A stretch of 64,000 nucleotides of DNA from NCBI GenBank assembly GCA_016278325.1, contig JADQCB010000034.1, positions 105,052 through 169,051 on the forward strand, given 5' to 3'. The stretch comes from Actibacterium sp. (GTDB taxonomy: Bacteria; Pseudomonadota; Alphaproteobacteria; Rhodobacterales; Rhodobacteraceae). Positions 10,057 to 20,849 of this stretch are shown here, one piece after another (within the stretch, counting starts at the first letter, position 1; every line of letters starts with the position of its first letter). Made by a program: the position numbers and the translations under genes. Below the pieces are notes generated by a model. It did no database searches, was not told the origin of the DNA, and worked only from the letters and a program-made list of their open reading frames with translations.

Positions 10057-10929
10057 CTAGCGCGCGGATTGCTTGGACCATTGCACGGCAAGGATTCCGG
10101 CCATGATGATCGCCACGCCGACGATGTCCATCGGGCCCAGGGCCTCATCCAGCACCACCGCGGCGATCGCCACGCCCAGGAACGGGTTGAGGAAGTGGAA
10201 GGTCGAGGCACGCACCGCGCCGATCCGGCCCACGAGGAAGAACCAGGTGATCGTGGCCGCGAGTCCCGGCACCAGGGTCGTATAGGCGAAGGCGGCGATC
10301 AGCTTCCAGCTCCAGTCGACCTGCCAGGGTTCCAGAACCACCGCGGCCAGCGCCAGGGCCGCGCTGCCGACCAGCATCTGAAGCCCCACGATCATCAATA
10401 TGTTGCCCCCCGAAGAGGCGCCGCGCACCGTCAGCGTCGCCACGGCCAGCGCAAGCGCCCCGAGGACGCAAAGCGAAAGGCCGAACGGATCGACGCCGCC
10501 GCCACCGATCCGGCTTGCCATGATGACACCCACCCCGGAAAACCCGGCAAACAGCCCGGCAATGCCAAGCGCCGGAATGCGTTCGCGCAGGAAGATCCAG
10601 CCCAACGCGGCGACCAGCAACGGCATCGAGGATGCGATGATGGCCGCCAGACCGGCCTGGATGGTCTGCATGGCGACGAAATTGAGGCCGAGGTAAAGCG
10701 CGTTCTGGCAGATGCCGAAGATCACGGTTGCGCGCAGCTGCGGCCGGTTCATGCGCCAGGTCTGGCCCATTGCCAGGGCCAGGGCGATGGCCAGCCCCCC
10801 CGAGATCAGGAAACGGATCGCCAGCGCCGTCAGGGGCGGCGCGTCGGCGACGATGATCCGGGCCGAGGAAAAGGCCGAGGACCACATGAAGGCAAAGGCC
10901 AGCCCCATGCCGATGGCGCGAAGATCCAT
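10057..10929 (-). CDS. EamA/DMT-family transporter
   Basis: A 290-aa inner-membrane protein with ten predicted hydrophobic segments in two homologous five-helix EamA halves, the layout of the drug/metabolite transporter superfamily (RhaT/YdcZ/RarD relatives). Such proteins usually export amino acids or small metabolites; the substrate is not readable here. ATG 10929 has GGAGGGT close upstream. The terminator of the HU gene lies just before its start, so it needs its own promoter or read-through. Confidence 0.88.
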   Translation of the reverse strand: MDLRAIGMGLAFAFMWSSAFSSARIIVADAPPLTALAIRFLISGGLAIALALAMGQTWRMNRPQLRATVIFGICQNALYLGLNFVAMQTIQAGLAAIIASSMPLLVAALGWIFLRERIPALGIAGLFAGFSGVGVIMASRIGGGGVDPFGLSLCVLGALALAVATLTVRGASSGGNILMIVGLQMLVGSAALALAAVVLEPWQVDWSWKLIAAFAYTTLVPGLAATITWFFLVGRIGAVRASTFHFLNPFLGVAIAAVVLDEALGPMDIVGVAIIMAGILAVQWSKQSAR

Positions 10930-10940
10930 GCACCCTCCGG

Positions 10941-10974
10941 TAAAATAAAAGGGCCGCCTGGCAGCAGGCGGCCC
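10941..10974 (-). terminator. intrinsic terminator downstream of the HU gene
   Basis: On the minus strand a perfect 10-bp stem (GGGCCGCCTG and CAGGCGGCCC, 4-base loop, 10951-10974) is followed by TTTTATTTTA. This is a textbook Rho-independent terminator, 40 bases after the HU stop codon. Confidence 0.92.
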
Positions 10975-11014
10975 CGGTCCTGGCTGAAAACGTCCCCCGC
11001 GGGGTCGTTTCCGA

Positions 11015-11302
11015 TCAGCCGTTCACGCTGTCCTTGAGGGCCTTGGCGATGGTCATTTTCACCACCTTGTCGGCATCCTTCTTGATCTGCTCGCCGGTGG
11101 CCGGGTTGCGCACCATGCGCTCGGGCCGTTCGCGGCAATAGATCTTGCCGACGCCGGGCAGGGTGACGGCGCCGCCGGCGGATACTTCACGGGTAATCAC
11201 GTCGGTGATCGCGTCCAGCGCGGCATTCGCCGTTTTCTTGTCACCGCCCATTTCGTCGGCCAGGGCTGCGACCAGTTGGGTCTTGGTCATCGGTTTCGCC
11301 AT
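11015..11302 (-). CDS. hup: HU-family DNA-binding protein
   Basis: A 95-aa histone-like nucleoid protein of the HU/IHF fold: N-terminal helical dimerisation half (KTQLVAALADE) and the DNA-binding arm with the conserved RNPATG near residue 67. The C-terminal part after RNPATGEQI is more lysine/aspartate rich than the usual IPA-x-PAFK segment, a moderate departure from classical HU. A 16-codon in-frame extension upstream is rejected because ATG 11302 has GAGGAGA before it and gives the standard start. A strong terminator follows; a palindromic promoter precedes. Confidence 0.93.
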   Translation of the reverse strand: MAKPMTKTQLVAALADEMGGDKKTANAALDAITDVITREVSAGGAVTLPGVGKIYCRERPERMVRNPATGEQIKKDADKVVKMTIAKALKDSVNG

Positions 11303-11351
11303 GTATGTTGTCTCCTCGTTCCGCCCTCTCTCGTCGGGGCCCACCGTCAAG

Positions 11352-11380
11352 ATTTAACTTAATCTTGGGGCAGGACACAA
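11352..11380 (-). promoter_or_regulatory. candidate promoter of the HU gene, overlapped by an 18-bp palindrome
   Basis: On the minus strand TTGTGT (11375-11380) and TTAAAT (11352-11357) are 17 bases apart, a fair sigma-70-type pair. The palindrome AAGATT-TAACTT-AATCTT (11349-11366) covers the -10 box, so a repressor or autoregulation by HU is possible. A second inverted repeat (GATTTCG...CGAAATC, 11390-11409) lies just upstream. Confidence 0.45.
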
Positions 11381-11435
11381 CGGTTTGTGGATTTCGCGCG
11401 GCCGAAATCAAGCATTTTGTGTGATTTTTCACGCT

Positions 11436-12920
11436 TCACAGGAAGGCGGTTTCCTCGAAACTGCGTAATTTCCGGCTGTGAATCCGTTCCAGCGGCATCT
11501 GGCGTAACAGTTCCATCGCGCGAATTCCGATCAGAAGGTGCCGTGCGACCTGGGTCTTGTAGAACTCCGAGGCCATGCCGGGCAACTTCAGCTCGCCATG
11601 CAGCGGTTTGTCCGAGACGCAAAGCAACGTCCCATAGGGCACCCGGAAGCGGTAGCCATTGGCGGCGATCGTCGCGCTTTCCATGTCCAGCGCGATCGCG
11701 CGCGATTGCGACAGGCGCTGGACCGGGCCGGACTGGTCGCGCAGTTCCCAGTTGCGGTTGTCCACGGTGGCCACCGTGCCGGTGCGCATGATCCGCTTGA
11801 GTTCGTATCCTTTCAATTCGGTCACCTGGGCAACGGCGTCTTCCAGCGCGATCTGGATCTCGGCCAGGGCCGGGATCGGCACCCAGACGGGCAGGTCGTC
11901 GTCCAGCACCCGGTCCTCGCGCAGATAGGCATGGGCCAACACGAAATCGCCAAGACGCTGGCTGTTGCGTAGCCCGGCGCAATGGCCGACCATCATCCAG
12001 GCATGCGGACGCAGCACGGCGACGTGGTCGGTCGCCGTCTTGGCGTTGGACGGGCCGATGCCGATATTGATCAGCGTGATGCCGCCGCCATCGGGGCGTT
12101 TCAGGTGATAGGTCGGCATTTGCGGCAGCTTCGACGGAACGTCCAGCGGCGCGTCGGGATCGGTGATCTGCGCGTTTCCGGGGCCGACCAGCGCGCAATA
12201 GCCGCTGCCGGGATCGGCCAGCGCCTTGCGGGCGTAAAGCTCGAACTCCTCGACATAGAACTGGTAATTCGTGAACAGCACATGGTTCTGGAAATGCTCG
12301 GCCGCGGTGGCCGTGTAATGAATGAGGCGGGCCAGGGAATAATCCACGCGCTGCGCCGTGAACGGCGCCAGTGATCTGGCGCCGTCGGGATATTTGAAGT
12401 CGTAGCCGTTGACGATGTCATCATTCGTGGTCGCCAGGTCGGGAACGTCGAAAACGTCGCGCAGGGGGAAGGCCAGCACTCCTTCCTGCGGGACGGTGAT
12501 GTCCTGGTCGCCATCGACCGCGAAATGCACCGGCATCGGGGTGCGCGAGACACCGACAGTGACCGGCACACCGTGGTTTTCGACCAGAAGCGCGATCTGC
12601 TGCTCCAGGTAATTCCGGAACAGCGTCGGATGGGTGACGGTCGCGGCATAGCTGCCGGGTTCGGAGACGTGACCAAAGCTGAGCCGGCTGTCCACATGGG
12701 CGAAGGTTCGGGTGACGAGGCGCAGCTCGGGATAGAATGCGCGAAACCGCGCATTCCGGGGCTTTCCCGCGATCGTCGCCTGGAATTTCTCGCGCAGAAA
12801 ATCCGTGGCCTCGTCGTAAAGTACGCAGAGCCGCGAGACCGCTTCTTGCGGATCGGTGAAACTTTCCGGTTCGTGCCGCGGCGGCGTTTCGACGGGAAGG
12901 TTCGGTTGGGCAAAGCTCAT
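11436..12920 (-). CDS. amn: AMP nucleosidase
   Basis: A 494-aa enzyme that hydrolyses AMP to adenine and ribose 5-phosphate, controlling adenylate pools. The N-terminal AMP-nucleosidase regulatory domain (about 20-190) is followed by a phosphorylase-type catalytic domain (about 280-480) with INIGIGPSNAKTATDH and MMVGHCAGLRNSQ. Length is that of the family. The ATG at 12920 is divergent from the reductase gene at 13041; the 120 bases between them must hold both promoters. The next gene in the same direction (HU) has its own promoter. Confidence 0.94.
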   Translation of the reverse strand: MSFAQPNLPVETPPRHEPESFTDPQEAVSRLCVLYDEATDFLREKFQATIAGKPRNARFRAFYPELRLVTRTFAHVDSRLSFGHVSEPGSYAATVTHPTLFRNYLEQQIALLVENHGVPVTVGVSRTPMPVHFAVDGDQDITVPQEGVLAFPLRDVFDVPDLATTNDDIVNGYDFKYPDGARSLAPFTAQRVDYSLARLIHYTATAAEHFQNHVLFTNYQFYVEEFELYARKALADPGSGYCALVGPGNAQITDPDAPLDVPSKLPQMPTYHLKRPDGGGITLINIGIGPSNAKTATDHVAVLRPHAWMMVGHCAGLRNSQRLGDFVLAHAYLREDRVLDDDLPVWVPIPALAEIQIALEDAVAQVTELKGYELKRIMRTGTVATVDNRNWELRDQSGPVQRLSQSRAIALDMESATIAANGYRFRVPYGTLLCVSDKPLHGELKLPGMASEFYKTQVARHLLIGIRAMELLRQMPLERIHSRKLRSFEETAFL

Positions 12921-13040
12921 TCGGGCAAATTTCCTCAGGAACCTGCGCGGGGCAGGGCTGGCGTCAAACTGTCACCGTTTCGGACCGATGCGCAAGCCCT
13001 TGCCCTTGCGTCGCGGCGGGACGCGACCCATGATCCGGGA

Positions 13041-13880
13041 ATGACGCAGACATTGCTTTCCCTCGGACATGGGTTTTCGGCGCGGGCGCTGGCACGCGAT
13101 CTGCCGGGCTGGCGCATCATTGCCACGACGCGAAGCCCGGAAAAGGCCGAACGCCTGGCCGACGAAGGGGTCGAGCCCTTGGTCTGGCCGGGCGCCGACC
13201 TGCGCGAACCGCTGTCGCGCGCGAGCCATGTCCTGAGTTCCATCGCCCCGGATGCGGCTGGCGACCCGGTCATCCGGGAAATCGGCCCTGTCCTGGCGCG
13301 ATCGACCCATCTGACATGGGTCGGCTACCTGTCAACGACCGGGGTGTACGGCGATCACGGCGGCGGATGGGTGGACGAGCAGACGCCGCTCACCCCCGGC
13401 ACGCGGCGCGGCCGGGCACGGATGCGCGCGGAAGCGCAATGGCAGGCCCTGGGCCTGCCGCTGCACATTTTTCGGCTCGCCGGGATTTACGGCCCGGGCC
13501 GCGGCCCGTTCGAGAAGGTGAAGGCGGGGACGGCGCGGCGGATCATCAAGCCGGGCCAGGTTTTCTCTCGCATCCATGTCGAGGATATCGCGCAGGTGCT
13601 GGCCGCCTCGATGGCCCGCCCGCGGCCCGGTGCGATCTACAATGTCTGCGACGACGATCCCGCCCCGCCGCAAGAGGTGATCGCCCATGCGGCGCGGTTG
13701 CTGGGCCTGCCGCTGCCGCCGGCCGTGCCTTTCGACGCGGCGCAGATGAGCCCGATGGCACGCAGCTTCTATTCCGAGTCCAAGAAGGTGCGAAACGGCC
13801 GGATCAAGAATGAGCTGGGCGTCACCCTGAAATTCCCGAGCTACCGCGAGGGTCTGGCGGCCTTGCTGAATGACACCTGA
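13041..13880 (+). CDS. NAD(P)-dependent epimerase/reductase-like protein (YeeZ type)
   Basis: A 279-aa Rossmann-fold protein. The N-terminus carries a variant dinucleotide loop, LSLGHGFSARALA, then TTRS; later WVGYLSTTGVYGD and FRLAGIYGPGRGPFEK resemble extended SDRs such as YeeZ. The usual YxxxK catalytic pair is not evident, as in many atypical SDRs. The substrate is unknown. The frame stays open 516 bases upstream, but that stretch is antisense to amn, and ATG 13041 gives the natural Rossmann start. It is followed after 59 bases by an ExoD-like gene in the same direction. Confidence 0.78.
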   Translation: MTQTLLSLGHGFSARALARDLPGWRIIATTRSPEKAERLADEGVEPLVWPGADLREPLSRASHVLSSIAPDAAGDPVIREIGPVLARSTHLTWVGYLSTTGVYGDHGGGWVDEQTPLTPGTRRGRARMRAEAQWQALGLPLHIFRLAGIYGPGRGPFEKVKAGTARRIIKPGQVFSRIHVEDIAQVLAASMARPRPGAIYNVCDDDPAPPQEVIAHAARLLGLPLPPAVPFDAAQMSPMARSFYSESKKVRNGRIKNELGVTLKFPSYREGLAALLNDT

Positions 13881-13939
13881 CCGCCCCTGGCGCGCCGGGG
13901 GCTGGACCGCGCCGGGCCCAACCCCCATCTAGGGCAGAT

Positions 13940-14548
13940 ATGCCAAGCCGAAGCGATCATATCCCGACCGAAGCCGCCAGCCCGGGCGCCGTGACCCAGG
14001 TGCTGGAGGCATTGCAGAGCGCCGCCACGGGCGAACGGGTGTCGGTCGAGAAGGTCGTGGCGAAATTGGGCGAGCGGTCCTTCGCGCCGCTGCTCCTGCT
14101 TCCGGCGATGATCCTCGTGTCGCCGATCTCTTCGATCCCTGGCATGCCCACCTTCGGCGCGCTGGTGATCTTCCTCGTCACGCTTCAGATGCTGTTGGGG
14201 CGCCGTCACTTGTGGCTACCCGGTTTCGTCGCGCGCCGCACGATAGCGACCGCGCGGCTGAACCGGGCCATTGTCTGGCTGCGGCGGCCGGCCGGGTGGG
14301 TCGATCGTCATGTGCACCGGCGCCTGAGCTATCTTTCAATTCGGCCCTTCAGCCATCTGGCGCTGCTGACCTGCCTGTGCGTGACGCTGGTGATGCCGCT
14401 CATGGAATTCGTGCCGGCGCTTGCCACCGTGGCCGCGACCGCGATCACCTTGTTCGCCATCGGCCTTCTGACCCATGACGGGGCGTTTGTCATCGCCGGT
14501 TACGCGGTGATCGGCTTTGGCGTGGGGCTTGCCGGGCTGTTCGTCTGA
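13940..14548 (+). CDS. ExoD-family membrane protein
   Basis: A 202-aa protein with a soluble N-terminal part containing SVEKVVAKLGERSFAPLLLL, then three or four hydrophobic segments to the C-terminus. It matches the ExoD family (named for a Sinorhizobium exopolysaccharide and alkali-tolerance gene), whose biochemical role is not known. The start has AGGGCAG at a plausible distance. It is convergent with the RadC-like gene, 11 bases apart. Confidence 0.82.
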   Translation: MPSRSDHIPTEAASPGAVTQVLEALQSAATGERVSVEKVVAKLGERSFAPLLLLPAMILVSPISSIPGMPTFGALVIFLVTLQMLLGRRHLWLPGFVARRTIATARLNRAIVWLRRPAGWVDRHVHRRLSYLSIRPFSHLALLTCLCVTLVMPLMEFVPALATVAATAITLFAIGLLTHDGAFVIAGYAVIGFGVGLAGLFV

Positions 14549-14559
14549 CCGCCGTCGTG

Positions 14560-15321
14560 TCAGAGGTAACCGGCAGAGCGAAAGCTCAACTCGCGCGATT
14601 TTCCGACAATGATGTGATCGTGCAGGGTCAGCCCCAGCGCCCGCGCGGCATCGTCGATCTGGCCGGTCATCGCGATGTCGGGCTGTGAAGGTGTCGGATC
14701 GCCCGATGGATGGTTATGCACCAGGATCAGGGCCGAAGCGTTCAGTTCCAGGGCGCGCTTGACCACCTCGCGCGGATAGACCGGCACATGATCGACGGTG
14801 CCGCGGGCCTGTTCCTCGTCGGCGATCAGAACGTTCTTGCGATCCAGGAAAAGCACGCGGAACTGCTCGGTCTCGCGATGCGCCATCGAGGTGTGGCAAT
14901 AATCGATCAGCGCATCCCAGCCCGAAATCACCGGCCGCTCCATGACCCGCGCCCGGGCCAGGCGATGCGCCGCCGCCTCGACGATCTTCAATTCGACCAC
15001 GACAGCGTCGCCCACGCCCGCGACATCGCGCAACCGTGCCGGCGGGGCCGAGATCACGCGGTTGAAATCGCCAAAAACCTCCAGCAGCCGCCATGCCAGT
15101 GGTTTCACGTCCTGGCGCGGGATCGCGCGAAACAGCACCAGCTCAAGCATCTCGTAATCGGGGATCGCACCGGCGCCGCCCTGCATGAACCGCCCGCGCA
15201 GGCGTTTGCGGTGATCGCGGATATAGGAGGGAACCCGCCCCTTCGCCAATGCCGTGACCGCCGGTCCGTCGGCCCGGAAAAGCGGCAGGTTGGGTTCCTC
15301 GAAAGCTTCGGTCGACGACAT
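14560..15321 (-). CDS. radC: RadC-like JAB-domain protein
   Basis: A 253-aa protein of the RadC/YicR family. An N-terminal helix-hairpin-helix-like part (about 40-110) precedes a JAB1/MPN metal-binding domain with LVHNHPSGDPTPSQPD, the H-x-H...S...D metal site, near residues 200-215. Despite the name, a direct role in DNA repair is doubtful for the family. A 46-codon in-frame extension upstream is rejected; ATG 15321 begins the usual N-terminus. Confidence 0.88.
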   Translation of the reverse strand: MSSTEAFEEPNLPLFRADGPAVTALAKGRVPSYIRDHRKRLRGRFMQGGAGAIPDYEMLELVLFRAIPRQDVKPLAWRLLEVFGDFNRVISAPPARLRDVAGVGDAVVVELKIVEAAAHRLARARVMERPVISGWDALIDYCHTSMAHRETEQFRVLFLDRKNVLIADEEQARGTVDHVPVYPREVVKRALELNASALILVHNHPSGDPTPSQPDIAMTGQIDDAARALGLTLHDHIIVGKSRELSFRSAGYL

Positions 15322-15429
15322 GGGCCGAGCTTTCCAGAACATCCTGAACGAAAGGTTAACGCCCGCCGGGCCGATGCGGAAAGCGGCCGGCGATACCGCT
15401 TTCATATCGGCCAAAGGCGGCAGGCTTGT

Positions 15430-15452
15430 CCGAGGGGGCCGCGCCCCCTCGG
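15430..15452. other. strong GC-rich hairpin after dnaJ
   Basis: A 10-bp perfect stem (CCGAGGGGGC and GCCCCCTCGG) with a 3-base loop, 28 bases beyond the dnaJ stop. There is no U-tract on the dnaJ strand, so it may be an mRNA-stabilising end or a weak terminator between dnaJ and radC. Confidence 0.55.
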
Positions 15453-15480
15453 CCTGCATCGGGCCGGGCGGCGCGGAGGA

Positions 15481-16629
15481 TCAGCTTTTCATACCGTCCC
15501 AGAAATGCTTGACCTTCGAAAAGAAGTTCTCGCTTTCCGGGCTGTTATCCGCGCTGAGTTTCTCGAACTCCCGCAGCAGCTCTTTCTGCTTGCCGGTCAG
15601 GTTGACCGGCGTCTCGACCGCAAGCTCGATGAACATGTCACCGCGCCCGGCGCCGCGCAGCGCCGGCATTCCCTTGCCGCGCAGGCGCATCTGCTTGCCG
15701 GTCTGGCTGCCGGCCGGGATCTTCACGCGGGATCGGCCGCCGTCGATCGTCGGCACCTCGATCTCGCCGCCCAGGGCGGCCGAAACCATCGACACCGGCA
15801 CCCGGCATGACAGGTGCCCCCCGTCGCGGCGGAAGATCGGGTGATCCTCGACCTCGATGAAGATATAGAGATCGCCGGTCGGGCCGCCGCGCAGCCCCGC
15901 TTCACCCTCGCCGGCAAGGCGGATGCGGGTGCCGGTCTCGACCCCCGCGGGGATGTTGACGTTCAGCGAGCGGTTCTTTTCAACCCGACCGGCACCGCCA
16001 CAGGCATTGCAGGGATTCTTGATGATCTGGCCCAGCCCGCCGCAGGTGGGGCAGGTGCGTTCGACGGTGAAGAACCCCTGCTGGGCGCGCACCTTGCCCA
16101 TCCCCGAGCAGGTCGGGCAGGTGGTCGGCTCGGCGCCGCTTTCGGCCCCGGTGCCATGACAGACCGAGCAGGTGACGGAGGTCGGCACGTTGATCGTCTT
16201 CTGCATGCCGTTGAAGGCATCCTCGAGCGAGATCCGCATGTTGTAGCGCAGATCGGAGCCGCGCGCCGCGCGCTGCCGTCCGCCGCCGGCACGCCCGCCC
16301 ATGAAATCGCCGAACAGATCGTCGAACACGTCGGAAAAGGCCGAGGCGAAATCACCCTGGCCCATGCCGCCGCCACGCGGGCCGCCGCCACCCCCCATGC
16401 CGCCCTCGAAGGCGGCGTGACCGAACCGGTCATAGGCGGCTTTCTTTTCGGGGTCCTTCAGCGCCTCATAGGCCTCGTTCACTTCCTTGAACTGCGTTTC
16501 GGCCTCGGGGTTGTCGGCATTCCGGTCGGGGTGGAGCTCCTTGGCCTTCTTGCGATAGGCCTTCTTGATCTCATCGGCCGATGCGCCCTTGGAGACGCCC
16601 AGAACCTCATAGAAGTCGCGTTTTGCCAT
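15481..16629 (-). CDS. dnaJ: chaperone DnaJ (Hsp40)
   Basis: A 382-aa co-chaperone that stimulates the DnaK ATPase and delivers unfolded substrates. J domain 1-70 with HPD at 33-35; Gly/Phe-rich linker about 75-125; four CxxCxGxG zinc motifs ([32 protein letters not shown]) at about 150-215; C-terminal substrate-binding domains follow. It is 77 bases behind dnaK on the same strand and shares its heat-shock promoter. A hairpin between the genes may set their ratio. Confidence 0.98.
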   Translation of the reverse strand: MAKRDFYEVLGVSKGASADEIKKAYRKKAKELHPDRNADNPEAETQFKEVNEAYEALKDPEKKAAYDRFGHAAFEGGMGGGGGPRGGGMGQGDFASAFSDVFDDLFGDFMGGRAGGGRQRAARGSDLRYNMRISLEDAFNGMQKTINVPTSVTCSVCHGTGAESGAEPTTCPTCSGMGKVRAQQGFFTVERTCPTCGGLGQIIKNPCNACGGAGRVEKNRSLNVNIPAGVETGTRIRLAGEGEAGLRGGPTGDLYIFIEVEDHPIFRRDGGHLSCRVPVSMVSAALGGEIEVPTIDGGRSRVKIPAGSQTGKQMRLRGKGMPALRGAGRGDMFIELAVETPVNLTGKQKELLREFEKLSADNSPESENFFSKVKHFWDGMKS

Positions 16630-16663
16630 CTAATCAGCTTTCCCTCTCAGGGGAACGCGCGAG

Positions 16664-16689
16664 GGCCGGCCCGGTTTCCCGGACCGGCC
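16664..16689 (-). other. dnaK-dnaJ intergenic hairpin
   Basis: Arms GGCCGG-C-CCGG and CCGG-A-CCGGCC (one internal mismatch) around a 4-base loop lie between the dnaK stop and the dnaJ start. It lacks a U-run. Such hairpins can partly stop transcription or protect the upstream dnaK message. Confidence 0.55.
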
Positions 16690-16706
16690 ACAAGGGTTCC
16701 GGCGCG

Positions 16707-18629
<1,923 letters not shown>

Positions 18630-18739
18630 ATTACTCTACCTCTTCTTTCGGCGATGTTATGGGCGGCGGACCCTCATGAGGCTTCTGCTACCCGATCCCT
18701 GTGCAATGCGGAACCCTCCCGCATCGCGCTTCCCGGCGT

Positions 18740-18768
18740 ATATAAGGAGGGGGTCCAAGCCCTGCAAG
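18740..18768 (-). promoter_or_regulatory. RpoH (sigma-32) type heat-shock promoter of dnaK
   Basis: On the minus strand CTTG (complement at 18765-18768) and CTTATAT (complement at 18740-18746) are separated by 18 bases. This agrees with the known alphaproteobacterial RpoH consensus CTTG-N17/18-CYTATNT. It stands 111 bases upstream of the dnaK start, in the region shared with the divergent alkB-like gene. Confidence 0.75.
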
Positions 18769-18794
18769 CCGATGCAATGACGGAAATGTGAGCA

Positions 18795-19445
18795 ATGAGC
18801 GATAAAGACGAGCGCCAGCCGGATGACACGGGCCCCGCGCCCAGTGCCGATCTGGCAGTGCGCGGGGTGCAGGTGTTCCGGGCGCGCCTGGGGGTCAGCG
18901 AACAGTCCGACCTGGTCGCGACGCTGCGCGCGGTGATCCGCGCGGCCCCTCTTTTTTCACCGATGACGCCGTATGGCCGGCCGATGCGCGTGCGCATGAC
19001 CTCGGCCGGGCGCTATGGCTGGTATTCGGATCGCACCGGGTATCGTTATCGAACGCGCCACCCCTCGGGGGTGGAATGGCCGCCGATCCCGCCGCAGGTG
19101 CTGGAGATCTGGTCAGGGGTGACGGGGCTGGCGCGGATGCCCGATTGCTGCCTGATCAATTTCTACGATGCGCAGGCCCGGATGGGGATGCACCAGGACC
19201 GCGACGAGGCCGATTTCGGCTATCCGGTCGTGTCGGTGTCGCTTGGCGATGACGCGCTTTTCCGAATCGGCAACACCACGCGCGGCGGCAAGACCGAAAG
19301 CCTGTGGCTCAATTCCGGCGACGTGCTGGTGATGGGCGGCGAGTCACGGCTGATCTATCACGGGGTCGATCGTGTCCGCCCGGGATCGTCGACGCTGTTG
19401 CCCCGGGGCGGGCGGATCAACCTGACGCTTCGGGTGGTGGACTGA
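18795..19445 (+). CDS. alkB: AlkB-type 2-oxoglutarate/Fe(II) DNA dioxygenase
   Basis: A 216-aa enzyme expected to remove alkyl groups from N1-methyladenine and N3-methylcytosine by oxidative demethylation. The iron facial triad is seen in GMHQDRDEADF (H-x-D) and IYHGVDRV (distal His), and the 2-oxoglutarate-binding arginines in GGRINLTLRVV. Length matches Escherichia coli AlkB. It is divergent from dnaK, and its promoter shares the 165-base gap with the heat-shock promoter. There is no ada gene beside it. Confidence 0.93.
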   Translation: MSDKDERQPDDTGPAPSADLAVRGVQVFRARLGVSEQSDLVATLRAVIRAAPLFSPMTPYGRPMRVRMTSAGRYGWYSDRTGYRYRTRHPSGVEWPPIPPQVLEIWSGVTGLARMPDCCLINFYDAQARMGMHQDRDEADFGYPVVSVSLGDDALFRIGNTTRGGKTESLWLNSGDVLVMGGESRLIYHGVDRVRPGSSTLLPRGGRINLTLRVVD

Positions 19446-19480
19446 ACCCGGCGCAGGAAAGGCGCCGGGTTCAAAGGGCG

Positions 19481-19747
19481 TCAGTAACCTTCGGGGCAGG
19501 GCGCCGTATAGGTCGAGCCGTCGGGATAGCGATAGCGGCATGTCGGGCCCGACCGCGCCGCGGCAACGGCCGCCCCGGCCGCAAGCCCGGTGGCCGCGCC
19601 GATAAGCGCACCGCGGGTTTCGTTCTGCCCGGCGGTGGCCGCCCCGATCGCCGCGCCGGTCGCGGCGCCGGCCATGGCCGTCTGGCCGGGGGTTTCGCAG
19701 CCGGCAACGAGACCGGCCGTGAAAAGCAATGCAATAAACTTTTTCAT
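19481..19747 (-). CDS. small glycine-zipper lipoprotein
   Basis: An 88-aa protein with a lipoprotein signal (MKKFIALLFTAGLVAGC; lipobox with Cys near residue 17) followed by Ala/Gly-rich repeats (AMAGAATGAAIGAATAG, then ALIGAATGLAAGAAV) typical of glycine-zipper or YMGG-like outer-membrane lipoproteins. The tail holds two Cys and PDGSTY. Function is unknown; related proteins affect envelope integrity. ATG 19747 is preferred over an ATG four codons upstream because it has GGATGAC spacing and begins the signal. Confidence 0.8.
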   Translation of the reverse strand: MKKFIALLFTAGLVAGCETPGQTAMAGAATGAAIGAATAGQNETRGALIGAATGLAAGAAVAAARSGPTCRYRYPDGSTYTAPCPEGY

Positions 19748-19896
19748 GTCATCCTCCATGGGATTGAGTGCTCTGCGACGCGCGAAATCTGCGCGCGCCC
19801 GACTATGCTCGCAAATCTAACGCGCCCCCGCATTGATATGCGATAACCGCGCGCCTTGAGTGCCCCGGTTTGGCGGTATTTCGCAGGTCGCTGCGC

Positions 19897-20721
19897 TCAG
19901 CGCCCGGCGTCCCAGCTGGCCGAGACATGCTTGCGCGTGTAGAATTCGGCCATCAGCCCGATCATCAGCAGGCACAGCGAAACGTAAAGCGGATAGGTGG
20001 TCGAGGTGAAATGCGGGTTGTAGTTTATGAAGGCAAACCCACGCGCCTGGTCGATCTCGTGGAACAGCGGGTTCCAGTCGAACATTGCCAGCATGTAGGC
20101 CGGCAACGTGTTGGCCAGGAACATCTTGCCCGAGGCGATCATGTTCGCGCGCTGATAGACCGTGGATATGATCCGCACCGCCTCGGGCGCCCATGGCTTG
20201 GCCGCCAGCAGGATCATCCCGATGGATACGCCGGTGAACCAGGCCAGAAGCAACATGCCCATGGCACCGACGGGATCGTAGATGGTGATCCGGTTGAACG
20301 CGGCGTGGTAGACATACAGGACCACCGCCATCGACAGGATCTGGATATAGAGTGCGCTGAGCGCCGAGGCCGAGATCGAGACGACGGTGTTCATCGGGGC
20401 GTGTTTCATCATCGGCGAGGCCGGCCCGTCCGACCCGACGACGGCGCCGATCGCCTTGTTATGGGTCAGGAACAGGAAAATGCCGGACATGATGTAAAGC
20501 AGGAAATCGCCGCGCACCGCGTTCGTGCGCAGGCCCAGGACGGTGAACATGACATAGAAGGCCCCCACGAACAGCACGGTCTGAAGGATGTTCAGAACCA
20601 GGCCCAGCAGCGCATGCCGATGCCGTTTGCGTATGTCGCGCACTGCGGAATGGAATATGAGCATGGCCAGGTCGAAGCCACCGGCCAGCATGCCCTTCCG
20701 TTTATGCCCCGTTTCGAACAT
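19897..20721 (-). CDS. ABC-2 type polysaccharide export permease (KpsM-like)
   Basis: A 274-aa membrane protein with about six hydrophobic segments and the C-terminal pattern WNPLFHEIDQARG seen in capsule and O-antigen export permeases. It would form the inner-membrane channel for a glycan. The frame is open 22 codons further upstream (to 20787), but that part is charged and ATG 20721 begins a better permease N-terminus; the Shine-Dalgarno is weak either way. The ATPase partner and the export helix-bundle protein are not adjacent, so they must be elsewhere. It is divergent from the cysQ-kdsB-glycosyltransferase genes. Confidence 0.82.
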   Translation of the reverse strand: MFETGHKRKGMLAGGFDLAMLIFHSAVRDIRKRHRHALLGLVLNILQTVLFVGAFYVMFTVLGLRTNAVRGDFLLYIMSGIFLFLTHNKAIGAVVGSDGPASPMMKHAPMNTVVSISASALSALYIQILSMAVVLYVYHAAFNRITIYDPVGAMGMLLLAWFTGVSIGMILLAAKPWAPEAVRIISTVYQRANMIASGKMFLANTLPAYMLAMFDWNPLFHEIDQARGFAFINYNPHFTSTTYPLYVSLCLLMIGLMAEFYTRKHVSASWDAGR

Positions 20722-20849
20722 TGCCTGCCCGTCCCCGTCCCGCCGGATTTCGCCGCACGGCTTGCCGTTCCGGTTGCAGATCAGCATAAGGGACTTGCAA
20801 AAATCTTACAATCGCGGCGGCCGCCGGTGTGGCGAAGGAGAGACAGGCA

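Noticed and set aside
8349..10211. 620-codon minus-strand open frame
   Set aside because: Antisense to the cytochrome and aroC, both with catalytic signatures on the plus strand.
12525..13040. N-terminal extension of the YeeZ-like reductase
   Set aside because: This stretch is antisense to amn and shows no conserved residues; the Rossmann start at 13041 is natural.
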